This document shows, one piece after another, positions 53,137-62,465 of a stretch of DNA of 64,000 nt. This DNA is from JAJEAD01 sp965221555 (GTDB lineage Bacteria; Pseudomonadota; Gammaproteobacteria; HK1): assembly GCA_965221555.1 (NCBI GenBank), contig OZ244895.1:372001-436000 (forward strand), in the 5' to 3' direction. Positions within the stretch are counted from its first letter, which is position 1. The number at the start of each line of letters is the position of its first letter. The notes under the pieces were generated by a model. It was not told the origin of the DNA, searched no databases, and saw nothing but the letters and a program-made list of their open reading frames with translations. The translations under genes were made by a program, and so were the position numbers.

Positions 53137-53287
53137 CCCGGCCCGGCGCCGCGTGGACCGGCTCACTTCGTCACTGACATCCGCACCAGCGCATCTTCCA
53201 TCGACTTCTTCGTCCATTGCGGTGGAGATGCCCCGGCGCGGCACCGCGGATAAGGCGCTCTGGACGCTCCCGGTCCGCTGACTGAAA

Positions 53288-53404
53288 ATGCGCGCGCCGC
53301 CCAACGACATGTTCGATGCGGACACGGGTCGTGCGCTGGAGGGTTCGCCGATGCGTTGTGAGGGAGGGAGCACGATACGCGGGGAGCGGCGCGCCGGGCG
53401 ATGA
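53288..53404 (+). pseudogene. 38-codon stump: C-terminal remnant of a sulfotransferase-like gene
   Basis: The last 30 residues, from FDADTGRALEGSP onward, match the C terminus of the protein at 56193-57956 (FDADTGRALEGSP, then a basic RGGR-type end). The DNA similarity starts abruptly near 53306. The remnant ends in the same ATGA overlap with the following glycosyltransferase as its intact counterpart does. It marks the left edge of a duplication. Confidence 0.8.
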
Positions 53405-55500
53405 GCGGCGGGGCCGCCGGATGCGGGGTCGAGGCTGTGGTGGACGCGATCGCGACGCTGGACGGGGACCTGTGCGCTGGGGATGGCGCGGGGGGCGAGG
53501 CGCGCAAGCGGATCTGCATTGCCACTCCGGACATCCTGGGTCCGGTCAAGAACGGGGGGATTGGCACGGCCTACCACCACCTGGCGCGTTCGCTGGCGCG
53601 CTCGGGACACGAGGTGGTCATCGCCTACGTCTCGGAGCAGGCGGGCGACGAGGGGCTCATGGAGCGCACCCGCGCGCTTTACGCGGAGTACGGAGTGGAG
53701 GTCGCGTGCGTCGTGCCCCGGCCGGACACCGACTATATCGTGAGCCGGGTGCGGGCGCCGACCTTTGCGCTGCACGACTGGCTGCGCGCGCAAGCGCGAC
53801 CCTTTGACATCGTGCATGTTCCGGACTGGCGCGGTCTTGGCTACGGGGCGCAGCTGGCGAAGTCGCTGGGGGTGGCCTTTGCGCGCACCCACTTCGTGGT
53901 GGTGGGTCATGCGCCCACGTTATGGGCGGTGGAGGGCAACGGCCAGTTCGTGTCGAAGGAGCAGGAGCTCGGCTGGGTGTTCATGGAGCGGCGCAGCGTC
54001 GAGCTTGCCGACACGGTCATCTGCGTCAGTGCGCACCTTCTGGGGTGGATGCGTGAGGCGGGCTATGCGATGCCGGAACGTGCCTTCGTGTGGCCGAACC
54101 TGTTTCCCGAGCCGGACCCTGAGCCGGAGGCGGTGCGCGCGCGCGCGGCGCGCGACGGCGCGGCGCTCGAGGAGGTGGTGTTCTTCGGTCGGCTGGAGCC
54201 ACGCAAGGGGCTGGTGGTGTTCGTCGACGCCATCTCGCGCCTGGCGCGCCAGGGCCGGGCGCCGGCACGGGTGACCTTTCTCGGCAAGGTGTCGGATCGC
54301 ATCGACGCCCTGGAGCTCATTCGCAGCGCGGCGCGGGCCTGGCCGGCCGAGGTGCGCACCCTCACCGATTACGGCGCCGAGGAGGCGCTCGCCCATCTCT
54401 CGCATCCGGGGCGCCTGGCGGTGGTCCCCTCATTGCTGGAGAACTGCTCCATGGCCATCCTGGAATGCCTGCAAGCGGGCATCCCCTTCGTGGCCACCGC
54501 CACCGGGGGCACACCGGAGCTTGTCGCCCCCGAGGACCACCCCCGCGCCCTCGTCGCGCCCGACCACGTCGCGCTCGGCGAGCGCATCGCGGCGGCGGCC
54601 GGCGCCCCGCTTCGCGCGGTGCGCCCGAGCCGCGACTTCGCGCACACGCTTGCGGTCTGGGAGCGCTGGCACGCCCAGAACGCACCCTTCGAAGCCTCCG
54701 CCGCGCGCTTCGCCCGGCGCGCGCGCAGCGCCCGCGCCCACACGCCCCCGGTCACGGTGTGCATCGTGCACCACGAGCGCCCCAGGATGCTGCGCATGGC
54801 CGTCGACAGCGTGCTCGAACAGGACTACCCCGCGCTCGAGGCGGTGCTCGTCGACGACGGCAGCCTCAGCGTCGCCGCCATTGCCGCCCTCGACGACATC
54901 GAGACGCAATTCGCCGCCCGCGGCTGGCGCGTGCTGCGACAGGAAAACCTCTACGCCGGCGCCGCGCGCAACACCGCCGCCCAGGCCGCGCACAGCGAAT
55001 GGCTGCTCTTCTTCGACGACGACAACGTGCTCTTCCCCGACGCGGTCTCGCGCCTGGTGCGCGCCGCGCTGTTCTCCGGCGCCGACTGCGTGCCCGGCGC
55101 CAGCATCCGCTTCACTGGCGACGGCGACCCCCGACGCAATTCCGACTCCCACGGCCCCCCCATGCGCTTCCTCGGCGCCGCGCGCGCCTGGAACCGCGTG
55201 CGCAACGTCGCCGGAGATACCTGCGCGCTGGTGCGCCGCGAAGCGTTCCTGTCCGTCGGCGGTTATCCGAGCGAACGACTCTGGCGCGAAGACATGTGCT
55301 TCAACAACCGCCTCATCCACGCCGGTTGGCGCATCGAACCCCTCCCCGACCCCGTCTACTACTACCGCGTCGCGATACCCAGTCTCGAACGCGCTCAACG
55401 TCCCAGCGAAGCCGCGCGCGCGCGCGCCCTCTCCCCCTTCCTCAATGGCCTCAGAGACGAAGAAAGAGCCTACGCGGCGTATGCCGCCACCCGGATCCAC
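53306..55500 (+). repeat. Duplicated segment, left copy (about 2.2 kb)
   Basis: Nearly the same sequence as 57868-60060, about 4.56 kb to the right. It includes the stump and the GT4-GT2 coding region up to the codons for LSPFLNGL. Similarity ends there, where the left protein continues into an accessory domain and the right one into a basic tail. Confidence 0.8.
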
Positions 55501-56196
55501 CATGCGCTCCCCGCACCACCCGCGCGTTCGCCAACGCGGCCACCTTCCCGGAAGGTGCATGCGATGGCGTTCGCTCGACGTCGATCGGGGTTTCGGGTCG
55601 ACACTCTGGAGCTTGGCGTCATGCTGGACCCCGAATGGATTGCGGAGACCGGGAAACGCGGCAATGACGAGCCCGTCTTCGAGTTTCGTCGCAACGGCCG
55701 GATCCTCGCCCGGGTGCGGCCGCAAGAAGTCCTTGGCGACACCCTGTGGGTGCGGGCGGGACTGCGCATTCCGGCCCTTGGCGATATCCTGTACAGCGTC
55801 CACGATGCCGCGACGGGCGAGATCCTCTCCTCCCTCGCCGCCCCCGCGGCTCGCGAGGCCCGGCGCATCGTCGGGGGCCTCGACAGCCGGCGGCAATCGG
55901 ACGTGCGGGGGTGGGTACTCGATCCACAGTGCCCTGAACGGCGCAGGAAGGTGGCCCTCCATGTGGACGGCCGACTCCTCAAGGTCCTCACCGCGGACGC
56001 CCCACGCTCCGATATCGCGAAGCGCAGAGGAAGCGATGGAAACCATGGCTTCCTGTGGCGTCTTCCCGAAAGCGTTCCCCTCGGTGCAACAACGCGCATC
56101 GAAGTCTTCGACGCCGAGACCGGGAAGCCTCTGCGTGGTTCGCCGCTCCGAGTGAACGGCGGGCTCCTTGTCGCCAGCACCGCGAGCGACAGATGA
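53401..56196 (+). CDS. Three-domain glycosyltransferase: GT4 + GT2 + accessory beta domain
   Basis: 931 residues. Residues about 36-420 are a GT4 (GT-B) enzyme: ICIATPDILGPVKNGGIGTA, IVHVPDWRGLGYG, VVFFGRLEPRKGL, and ENCSMAILECLQAGIPFV with the E-x7-E type motif. Residues about 447-690 are a GT2 (GT-A) enzyme: VTVCIVHHERPRMLRMAVDS, VLVDDGS, LLFFDDDNVLFPDAV (DxD). Residues about 731-925 form a separate domain with VRGWVLDPQCPERRRKVALH and a NHGFLWRLPES motif, also present in the next protein. No signal peptide or membrane helix. Probably builds two linkages of a surface polysaccharide at the cytoplasmic face. Overlaps both neighbours by 4 bases. Confidence 0.87.
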   Translation: MSGGAAGCGVEAVVDAIATLDGDLCAGDGAGGEARKRICIATPDILGPVKNGGIGTAYHHLARSLARSGHEVVIAYVSEQAGDEGLMERTRALYAEYGVEVACVVPRPDTDYIVSRVRAPTFALHDWLRAQARPFDIVHVPDWRGLGYGAQLAKSLGVAFARTHFVVVGHAPTLWAVEGNGQFVSKEQELGWVFMERRSVELADTVICVSAHLLGWMREAGYAMPERAFVWPNLFPEPDPEPEAVRARAARDGAALEEVVFFGRLEPRKGLVVFVDAISRLARQGRAPARVTFLGKVSDRIDALELIRSAARAWPAEVRTLTDYGAEEALAHLSHPGRLAVVPSLLENCSMAILECLQAGIPFVATATGGTPELVAPEDHPRALVAPDHVALGERIAAAAGAPLRAVRPSRDFAHTLAVWERWHAQNAPFEASAARFARRARSARAHTPPVTVCIVHHERPRMLRMAVDSVLEQDYPALEAVLVDDGSLSVAAIAALDDIETQFAARGWRVLRQENLYAGAARNTAAQAAHSEWLLFFDDDNVLFPDAVSRLVRAALFSGADCVPGASIRFTGDGDPRRNSDSHGPPMRFLGAARAWNRVRNVAGDTCALVRREAFLSVGGYPSERLWREDMCFNNRLIHAGWRIEPLPDPVYYYRVAIPSLERAQRPSEAARARALSPFLNGLRDEERAYAAYAATRIHHALPAPPARSPTRPPSRKVHAMAFARRRSGFRVDTLELGVMLDPEWIAETGKRGNDEPVFEFRRNGRILARVRPQEVLGDTLWVRAGLRIPALGDILYSVHDAATGEILSSLAAPAAREARRIVGGLDSRRQSDVRGWVLDPQCPERRRKVALHVDGRLLKVLTADAPRSDIAKRRGSDGNHGFLWRLPESVPLGATTRIEVFDAETGKPLRGSPLRVNGGLLVASTASDR

Positions 56197-57956
56197 GCGA
56201 CGGCGCGCAGATGCGGATGGCGATCCTCGTGGCGGGCATGCACCGCAGCGGCACTTCGGCGTTGACCCGAGTCCTGAACATCGCGGGATGCGACCTGCCC
56301 GAAACCCTGATCGAAGCCCGGCCCGACAACGTGTCCGGATTCTGGGAGTCAGCGCCGGTGGTGGACTTGAATCAGGAGATCCTCGCGTCCGCGGGCTCCT
56401 CCTGGGACGACTGGCGGCCCTTTCCCGGGGACTGGTACGAATCTCCCGTCGCCGAGGAGTTTCGGGAACGCGCCGCGACGCTGGTGCGAAGCGTGTTCGG
56501 TGGCAGCCGACTCTTCGTTCTCAAAGACCCGCGAGTGTGCCGGCTGCTCGGATTCTGGACCGAGGCCGTAAGTGCCTGCGGCGTCATGCCGCTCGTCGTG
56601 TCACCGATCCGCAATCCCTTCGATATCGCTTCTTCCCTGCATGTTCGCAGCGACATCGATCCGGGCGCCGGGCAACTGATCTGGCTGCGTCATGTCCTCG
56701 ACGCGGAGGCCGCCTCACGGGGAGTGAGACGCGCCTTCCTGCGCTACGAGACGCTGCTCGAGGAGCCCCATGCCGTGGTCAAGCGGCTCGAGAACGATCT
56801 CGGAGTCATCCTGCCCCGCGCATCGAGCCCCTACGCGGAGATGGACATCGACGAGTTTCTCTCCCCCGTGCTGCACCACCACAGTAGCGACGACCGGAGC
56901 CACCGTTCGCATCCCCACCTCTCGATCTGGATCAAGGAGGGCTTCGAGATCCTCGACCGCTGGGCGCGGGGTGAAGTGCGCGAGGAGGACGCTGCCGATC
57001 TCGATCGGATCAAGGCGGCCTTCGACGATGCCACGCCGGCCTTCAGTCGCGCCATGGCGGCTGGCCGGATCGCGGCGCGGAGCAACCGGGAGCTCCGCAA
57101 GGAGCTGGATGGCTCCCAGCGGGACCTCGGGAAGTCCCGGCGGGAGCTTGAGGAGTCCCGACGGGAACTCGAAGAACTCCGGCGGGAGCTGGATAGCTCC
57201 CGGCGGGCACTCGAGGAATCGCAGAGGGAATGGGAGGATTCCCGGAGAGAGAGAGAGCAACGCGACGAGCGAATCCGGGCCTTGTCGGAAGACCTCGAAA
57301 TCGCCCGCAGGGGACATGTGATGGCTCTTGCGCAGCGCAGATCACGTATCGGAGCCGACGAAGTGGGGGTGGATGTCCTGCTCGACGCCCACTGGCTCGA
57401 CCAGGCCAGACGCGAGAGCGGGCGTGAACCGGTGCTCGAGTTCCGGCGTAACGGACGAAAGGTGACCGAGGTCCCGATACCGGCTCGTTCCGGAGGCGTG
57501 GTGCGGATTCCCGTAAGGCCACGCATCCATGCGGTGGGCGATACGCTATTCAGCGTCCACGACGCATCGAGCGGCGTAGCGCTTGCCGCGCTCGCCACTC
57601 CCGCGCTCCGACGGGCTCGGCACGTCGTTGGCGGCGTGGAGAGCAGGGAGCGCCCCGAGGTACGCGGCTGGGTGCTCGACACGCGAACGCCCGAGTGCGC
57701 CAGGAGGGTTGCCTTCTACCTGGACGGCACTCTCCGGGAGGTCGTCGTCGCGGACCTGTGGCGCGAGGACATCGCGCGCTCCCGGGGCACCGGGGGACGA
57801 CACGGCTTCCTGTGGAGAGTGCCGGCAGCGTTGCCGGTAAGGGATGGCACGCGCATCGACATCTTCGATGCGGACACGGGTCGTGCGCTGGAGGGTTCGC
57901 CGGTGCGCCTTGGGGGTGGGAGGGCGGTCCGGAGCGAGCGGCGCGGCGGTCGATGA
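56193..57956 (+). CDS. Sulfotransferase-like protein with coiled coil and accessory beta domain
   Basis: 587 residues. Residues 1-270 form a P-loop sulfotransferase-like domain: LVAGMHRSGTSALTRVLNIA is the 5'-phosphosulfate loop, VVSPIRNPFDIASSLHVR the 3'-phosphate region. Residues about 297-372 are a charged heptad coiled coil (RRELEESRRELEELRREL). Residues about 387-587 repeat the accessory domain of the preceding glycosyltransferase: EFRRNGRKV, VRGWVLDTRTPE, GRHGFLWRVPA. It likely sulfates the glycan made here, with PAPS as donor, though glycan or lipid acceptors cannot be told apart. ATG overlaps the previous stop and its stop overlaps the next ATG. Confidence 0.83.
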   Translation: MSDGAQMRMAILVAGMHRSGTSALTRVLNIAGCDLPETLIEARPDNVSGFWESAPVVDLNQEILASAGSSWDDWRPFPGDWYESPVAEEFRERAATLVRSVFGGSRLFVLKDPRVCRLLGFWTEAVSACGVMPLVVSPIRNPFDIASSLHVRSDIDPGAGQLIWLRHVLDAEAASRGVRRAFLRYETLLEEPHAVVKRLENDLGVILPRASSPYAEMDIDEFLSPVLHHHSSDDRSHRSHPHLSIWIKEGFEILDRWARGEVREEDAADLDRIKAAFDDATPAFSRAMAAGRIAARSNRELRKELDGSQRDLGKSRRELEESRRELEELRRELDSSRRALEESQREWEDSRREREQRDERIRALSEDLEIARRGHVMALAQRRSRIGADEVGVDVLLDAHWLDQARRESGREPVLEFRRNGRKVTEVPIPARSGGVVRIPVRPRIHAVGDTLFSVHDASSGVALAALATPALRRARHVVGGVESRERPEVRGWVLDTRTPECARRVAFYLDGTLREVVVADLWREDIARSRGTGGRHGFLWRVPAALPVRDGTRIDIFDADTGRALEGSPVRLGGGRAVRSERRGGR

Positions 57957-60060
57957 GCGGCGGGGCCGCCGGATGCGGGGTCGAGGGTGTGGTGGACGCG
58001 GTCGCGACGCTGGACGGGGACCTGTGCGATGAGGGTGGCGCGGCGGGCGAGAAGCGCAAGCGGATCTGCATTGCCACGCCGGACATCCTCGGTCCGGTCA
58101 AGAACGGGGGGATTGGCACCGCGTACCACCACTTGGCGCGTTCTCTGGCGCGCTGGGGACACGAGGTGGTTATCGCCTTCGTCTCGGAACAGGCGGGCGA
58201 CGCGGCGCTCATGGAGCGCACCCGCGCGCTGTACGCGGGGTACGGGGTAGAGGTCGAGCCCATCTTTCCCCGTGCCGACAACAGCTACATAGTCAGTCGG
58301 GTGCGGGCGCCGACCTTTGCGCTGCACGACTGGCTGCGCGCGCAGGCGCGGCCCTTTGACATCGTGCATGTTCCGGACTGGCGCGGTCTTGGCTACGGGG
58401 CGCTGCTGGCGAAGTCGCTGGGGGTGGCCTTTGCGCGTACCCACTTCGTGGTGGTGGGTCATTCGACGACGCTGTGGGCGGTGGAAGGCAACGGCCAGCT
58501 CGTGTCGAAGGAGCAAGAGCTCGGCTGGGTGTTCATGGAGCGGCGCAGCATCGAGCTTGCCGACACGGTCATCTGCGTCAGTGCGCACCTTCTGGGGTGG
58601 ATGCGTGAGGCGGGCTATGCGATGCCGGAGCGTGCCTTCGTATGGCCGAACCTGTTTCCCGCGCCGGACCCCGCGCCGGAGGCGGTGCGCGCGCGCGCGG
58701 CGCGCGACGGCGCGTCGCTCGAGGAGGTGGTGTTCTTCGGCCGGCTGGAGCCGCGCAAGGGGCTGGTGGTGTTCGTCAACGCCATCTCGCGCCTGGCGCG
58801 CCAGGGCCGGGCGCCGGCGCGGGTGACCTTTCTCGGCAAGGTATCGGGTCGCATGAACGCTTCGGAGCTCATTCGAAACGCGGCGCGGGTCTGGCCAGTC
58901 GAGGTGCGCACCCTCACCGATCTCGGCGCCGAGGAGGCGCTCGCCTATCTCTCGCGCCCGGGGCGCCTGGCGGTGGTCCCCTCGTTGCGGGAGAACTGCT
59001 CCATGGCCATCCTGGAATGCCTGCAGGCGGGCATCCCCTTCATCGCGAGCGATACCGGGGGCACGCCGGAGCTCGTCGCCCCCGAGGACCACTCCCGCGC
59101 CCTCGTCGCACCCGACCACGTGGCACTCGGCGAGCGCATCGCGGCGGCGGCCGGCGCCCCGCTTCGCGCGGTGCGCCCGAGCCGCGACTTCGCGCACACG
59201 CTTGCGGTCTGGGAGCGTTGGCACGCCCAGAGCGCACCCTTCGAAGCCTCCGCCGCGCGCTTCGCCCAGCGCGCGCGCAGCGCCCGCGCCCACACGCCCC
59301 CGGTCACGGTGTGCATCGTGCACCACGAGCGCCCCAGGCTGCTGCGCATGGCCGTCGACAGCGTGCTCGAACAGGACTACCCCGCGCTCGAGGCGGTGCT
59401 CGTCGACGACGGCAGCCGCAGCCCCGCCGCCATTGCCGCCCTCGACGACATCGAGACGCAGTTCGCCGCCCGCGGCTGGCGCGTGCTGCGCCAGGAAAAC
59501 CTCTACGCCGGCGCCGCGCGCAACACCGCCGCTCACGCCGCGCACGGCGAATGGCTGCTCTTCCTCGACGACGACAACGTGCTCTTCCCCGACGCGGTCT
59601 CGCGCCTGGTGCGCGCGGCGCTTTACTCCGGCGCCGACTGCGTGCCCGCATCCAGCATCCGCTTCACGGGCAACGGCGACCCCCGACACAAGCCCCGCTC
59701 CCACGGACTCCCCCTGCGCTTCCTCGGCGCCGCGCGCGCCTGGAACCGTGTGCGCAACGTCGCCGGCGATACCTGCGCCCTGGTGCGCCGAAGCGCCTTC
59801 CTCTCCGTCGGCGGTTACCCCACCGAACGCCTCTGGCTCCAGGACATGTGCTTCAACAACCGCCTCATCCAGGCCGGCTGGCGCATCGAACCTCTCCCCG
59901 ACCCCGTGTGCTACTACCGTCTCGCCAAACCCGACCCGCAACGCGCTCAACGCCAAAACAACGCCGCGCGCGCGCGCGCCCTCTCACCTTACCTCGAAGG
60001 CCTCAACGCCGAGGAAAGAGCCTTCCTCTCCTTCGCCACCGGTTGTATCCACTCTCCGCT
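57868..60060 (+). repeat. Duplicated segment, right copy (about 2.2 kb)
   Basis: Counterpart of 53306-55500. It starts in the last codons of the sulfotransferase-like gene and runs through the GT4-GT2 coding region to about the codons for LSPYLEGL. This copy includes the intact gene junction, so it is probably the source. Confidence 0.8.
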
Positions 60061-60211
60061 TCAAAGGGCGTTGCAGAAAGAGGTGGCGCCGAAGCTCTTC
60101 AAGGTGTGGCGGTGGATCTTGCGCCGCTTCGCCCGCTTTCTGCCCTCGAGCGCCCTCGGCCTGCGAAAGCGTTCACCCGCGGGCACGCAGTCGACGCGGC
60201 CCGGCACATGA
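57953..60211 (+). CDS. Two-domain glycosyltransferase: GT4 + GT2, paralogue of the 53401 gene
   Basis: 752 residues, almost the same as residues 1-700 of the earlier protein, with the same GT4 (GRLEPRKGLVVFVNAIS, ENCSMAILECLQAGIPF) and GT2 (VTVCIVHHERPRLLRMAVDS, LLFLDDDNVLFPDAV) motifs. It differs after residue about 705, where a basic tail (KVWRWILRRFARFLP) replaces the accessory domain. Differences cluster in patches such as EVEPIFPRADNSY versus EVACVVPRPDTDY, which may change acceptor choice. The basic amphipathic tail could attach it to the membrane. Confidence 0.87.
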   Translation: MSGGAAGCGVEGVVDAVATLDGDLCDEGGAAGEKRKRICIATPDILGPVKNGGIGTAYHHLARSLARWGHEVVIAFVSEQAGDAALMERTRALYAGYGVEVEPIFPRADNSYIVSRVRAPTFALHDWLRAQARPFDIVHVPDWRGLGYGALLAKSLGVAFARTHFVVVGHSTTLWAVEGNGQLVSKEQELGWVFMERRSIELADTVICVSAHLLGWMREAGYAMPERAFVWPNLFPAPDPAPEAVRARAARDGASLEEVVFFGRLEPRKGLVVFVNAISRLARQGRAPARVTFLGKVSGRMNASELIRNAARVWPVEVRTLTDLGAEEALAYLSRPGRLAVVPSLRENCSMAILECLQAGIPFIASDTGGTPELVAPEDHSRALVAPDHVALGERIAAAAGAPLRAVRPSRDFAHTLAVWERWHAQSAPFEASAARFAQRARSARAHTPPVTVCIVHHERPRLLRMAVDSVLEQDYPALEAVLVDDGSRSPAAIAALDDIETQFAARGWRVLRQENLYAGAARNTAAHAAHGEWLLFLDDDNVLFPDAVSRLVRAALYSGADCVPASSIRFTGNGDPRHKPRSHGLPLRFLGAARAWNRVRNVAGDTCALVRRSAFLSVGGYPTERLWLQDMCFNNRLIQAGWRIEPLPDPVCYYRLAKPDPQRAQRQNNAARARALSPYLEGLNAEERAFLSFATGCIHSPLQRALQKEVAPKLFKVWRWILRRFARFLPSSALGLRKRSPAGTQSTRPGT

Positions 60212-60245
60212 CATTGGCCCGGGTCGGTAACGCGCCGGCGCGAGC

Positions 60246-60704
60246 TCAGTGAATGAGCACGAAGAGAGCGATCGTGACCGCCACCGCCGCCGCGACCTGA
60301 GCCAGGACGCGCACAAGCCCCGCCGGCGCCTCCTCGTCCGAGGACTCGACGGGCCTCTCGTACTCCGGCGCCGAAGTGTCGAAACGCGCGGGGGAGTCGG
60401 CGCCTCGAAGGAGAACCTCGCCGTCCTCGGCGCCCACCGGCATCCCCGTCTGGCGGGCGTACCGGATCACGTCTCCCAGCACCTTCCCCGGTCCGAATCT
60501 CTCGTCCTTGCTGCGCACGAGGGCGAGGACATTCAATGCATCCAGATTTACGTCGAAGTCCTGGATGTACCGACGAATGCGGGCCGCCTCCTGATTGAGC
60601 TCCGATATCGAAACCTGGATGCCGGCCAGCCGTTCCAGCGCCGCCATCAGTCGCTCGTCGGTGTGGGGTGCTTGCGCGTCGTCGTCCATCATCGCCCTGG
60701 TCAT
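60246..60704 (-). CDS. Hypothetical tail-anchored protein
   Basis: 152 residues from the ATG at 60704, which has GGGAG exactly 7 bases upstream; a TTG at 60722 is possible. The N-terminal half is helical (MAALERLAGIQVSISELNQEAARIRRYIQ), then FDVNLDALNVLALVRSKDERFGPGKVL. The C terminus is one hydrophobic helix (VLAQVAAAVAVTIALFVLI) typical of a tail anchor. The middle recalls faintly the GapR/DUF2312 pattern, too weak to assign. It converges on the glycosyltransferase gene and lies 96 bases upstream of the export operon on the same strand only in the sense that both run leftward. Confidence 0.65.
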   Translation of the reverse strand: MTRAMMDDDAQAPHTDERLMAALERLAGIQVSISELNQEAARIRRYIQDFDVNLDALNVLALVRSKDERFGPGKVLGDVIRYARQTGMPVGAEDGEVLLRGADSPARFDTSAPEYERPVESSDEEAPAGLVRVLAQVAAAVAVTIALFVLIH

Positions 60705-60800
60705 CAGTCCGCTCCCTGCCAAGCGTCCCCGTTCACCTATTCACGCGAGTCAAGGACGGCAAGGCGCATTGTCTCCCCGGGCTTCGCGAGCCTCGGGCGT

Positions 60801-62465
60801 TTAGTCCAATCGAAGCACCGTGGAAGTGATGGCCGCAAGCCGAAAGAGGATCTCGGAGACCGTGGCGGCGACCTGGAGGTTCTTGACCGGCACCTTCGGG
60901 AACACCACGAGTTCATCACCTTCTCGAACTTCGACCGATGTGCGCCCCTGCGCCAATTCGCCCTGCACGACCTCGCCGTTGCGGCGCCGAATCATGATTC
61001 GGCTCTCATCGGCGCGCTCGGTGTATCCGCCCACTCTGGCCACGTAGTCCCGAAGGCCGTCCCCGGGCACATGCACCAGTGCCTGCGGCGCCATGACCTC
61101 GCCGCTCACCAGCACCACCCGCGATCGTTGTGGAATCACCACCACGTCCTCGGGTTGCAGGCGCAGATCGGCCACCACCCCGTCCCGGGCAACCACCAGC
61201 ACGCCCTCCGGTTCGATCCGACGCGCCCGCTCCACGAACTTCGCGATCAGCTCGGCTTCCTTGACTCGTATCGCGGCCTCGGCATCGGTCTGCGACGTGG
61301 CCCCGAGCACGGTGGTCTCCAGTCTCGTCAGGCTGTCCTCGAGCGCCTTCTTCTGCCTGCGCATCACGCTCTTGCGCATGAGATGGATGGATGCGGTATC
61401 GGCAAGACCCGGGTCCACCTCCACATTGTCGAGCAGGGCGAGCAGCGTCGTCCCTTGTTCGACGGCGAAACGCGATGGACCCAGGTGACTCTCCCGCACA
61501 CTGACCATCATGGTGGAGCGCCGCTGGTCCATGTGGAACTCCACCTGGTCGCCGTCATGCACGACGGCGGTGAGGAAGTCGGAGAGCGGCATGTAGTCCG
61601 AGTAGGGGCTATCCGGCCGGTAGCCGTTGACGGAAACGTGGGACGCGCCGGCCTGCGGCCTCGCCATATGCGCGACATCCCGTCCCGACACCTCGTCGCG
61701 GGGAAGCTCGAACTGGTACTCGTTTCGCGCGGCGCCGCGGACCTCCACTATGCCGCCTCTCGGACGGACCACGATCGTGTCTCCATCCATGAACTGCAGG
61801 CGCGGCAGCTCGCCTTCGAGCAGGAAACGATAGAGATCGACTTCCGCCAGAATCTCGGCCCCTCTCTTCACCGTCACCCGCCGGTAGCTCCCCTGCCTCG
61901 GGTCCACTCCTCCCGCGCGGCTCAGGAAATAGAGCACTGAATCCGACGAAACGCCCGCAAAGCTCCCCGGAGCCCGCACGTAGCCGGTGACGTAGACGAT
62001 CACCGGACTGGTGCCTTCGAGGTTCGTGTACACGTTGACGTTCTGCGTGAACACGGTACCCACCGCCTGCCTGATCCGGGCGGCCAGATCACCGTTCCTG
62101 GTCCCCGCCACGCGTATGGGGCCGATGTCCGGCACGAAGATGTTCCCCTGCGCATCCACCGCGACCACGTCGGCATAGTCGACCGCGCCCCACATCCGCA
62201 GCGTGATGCGGTCTCCCGGGCGCACCAGGTATTCGGGATTCAGCCCGTCCTCGCGCTCGCGTTGAAAGCCGCCATCGAAGAGCTTCTCTCCGAAGGGACG
62301 TACCCGCGCCTCCGCCGCCCCCGAAGCCGGCCGCGGCGGGGAAACGGCATCGCCGTCGTCGATCGACTGGGCCTGCGAGACCGCCGCGGCCATGGCGAGG
62401 AAGATCCCGGCCGCCGCCAGAGACGCGGAGGAGCGGGCTCCGATGAAGCGAGATGGCATTGTCAC
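60801..62465 (-). CDS. Polysaccharide export outer-membrane protein, KpsD/Wza-like
   Basis: 554 residues. Signal peptide (AGIFLAMAAAVSQAQS), then a poly-export domain (about 75-165: YLVRPGDRITLRMWGAVD, GNIFVPDIGPIRVAG) and SLBB-type domains (VTGYVRAPGSFAGVSSDSVL; VSGEVMAPQALVHVPGDGL). It has RGGIVEVRGAARNEYQFEL in between. No lipobox Cys follows the signal, which favours the KpsD type over lipoprotein Wza. Forms the outer-membrane channel for capsule. Start overlaps the kpsE-like stop (ATGA). Confidence 0.9.
   Translation of the reverse strand: MTMPSRFIGARSSASLAAAGIFLAMAAAVSQAQSIDDGDAVSPPRPASGAAEARVRPFGEKLFDGGFQREREDGLNPEYLVRPGDRITLRMWGAVDYADVVAVDAQGNIFVPDIGPIRVAGTRNGDLAARIRQAVGTVFTQNVNVYTNLEGTSPVIVYVTGYVRAPGSFAGVSSDSVLYFLSRAGGVDPRQGSYRRVTVKRGAEILAEVDLYRFLLEGELPRLQFMDGDTIVVRPRGGIVEVRGAARNEYQFELPRDEVSGRDVAHMARPQAGASHVSVNGYRPDSPYSDYMPLSDFLTAVVHDGDQVEFHMDQRRSTMMVSVRESHLGPSRFAVEQGTTLLALLDNVEVDPGLADTASIHLMRKSVMRRQKKALEDSLTRLETTVLGATSQTDAEAAIRVKEAELIAKFVERARRIEPEGVLVVARDGVVADLRLQPEDVVVIPQRSRVVLVSGEVMAPQALVHVPGDGLRDYVARVGGYTERADESRIMIRRRNGEVVQGELAQGRTSVEVREGDELVVFPKVPVKNLQVAATVSEILFRLAAITSTVLRLD

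Noticed and set aside
57716..59956. 746-codon minus-strand frame opposite the second glycosyltransferase, and a like one at 54430-56046
   Set aside because: Both mirror the duplicated glycosyltransferase genes. Their similarity to each other only reflects the duplication.
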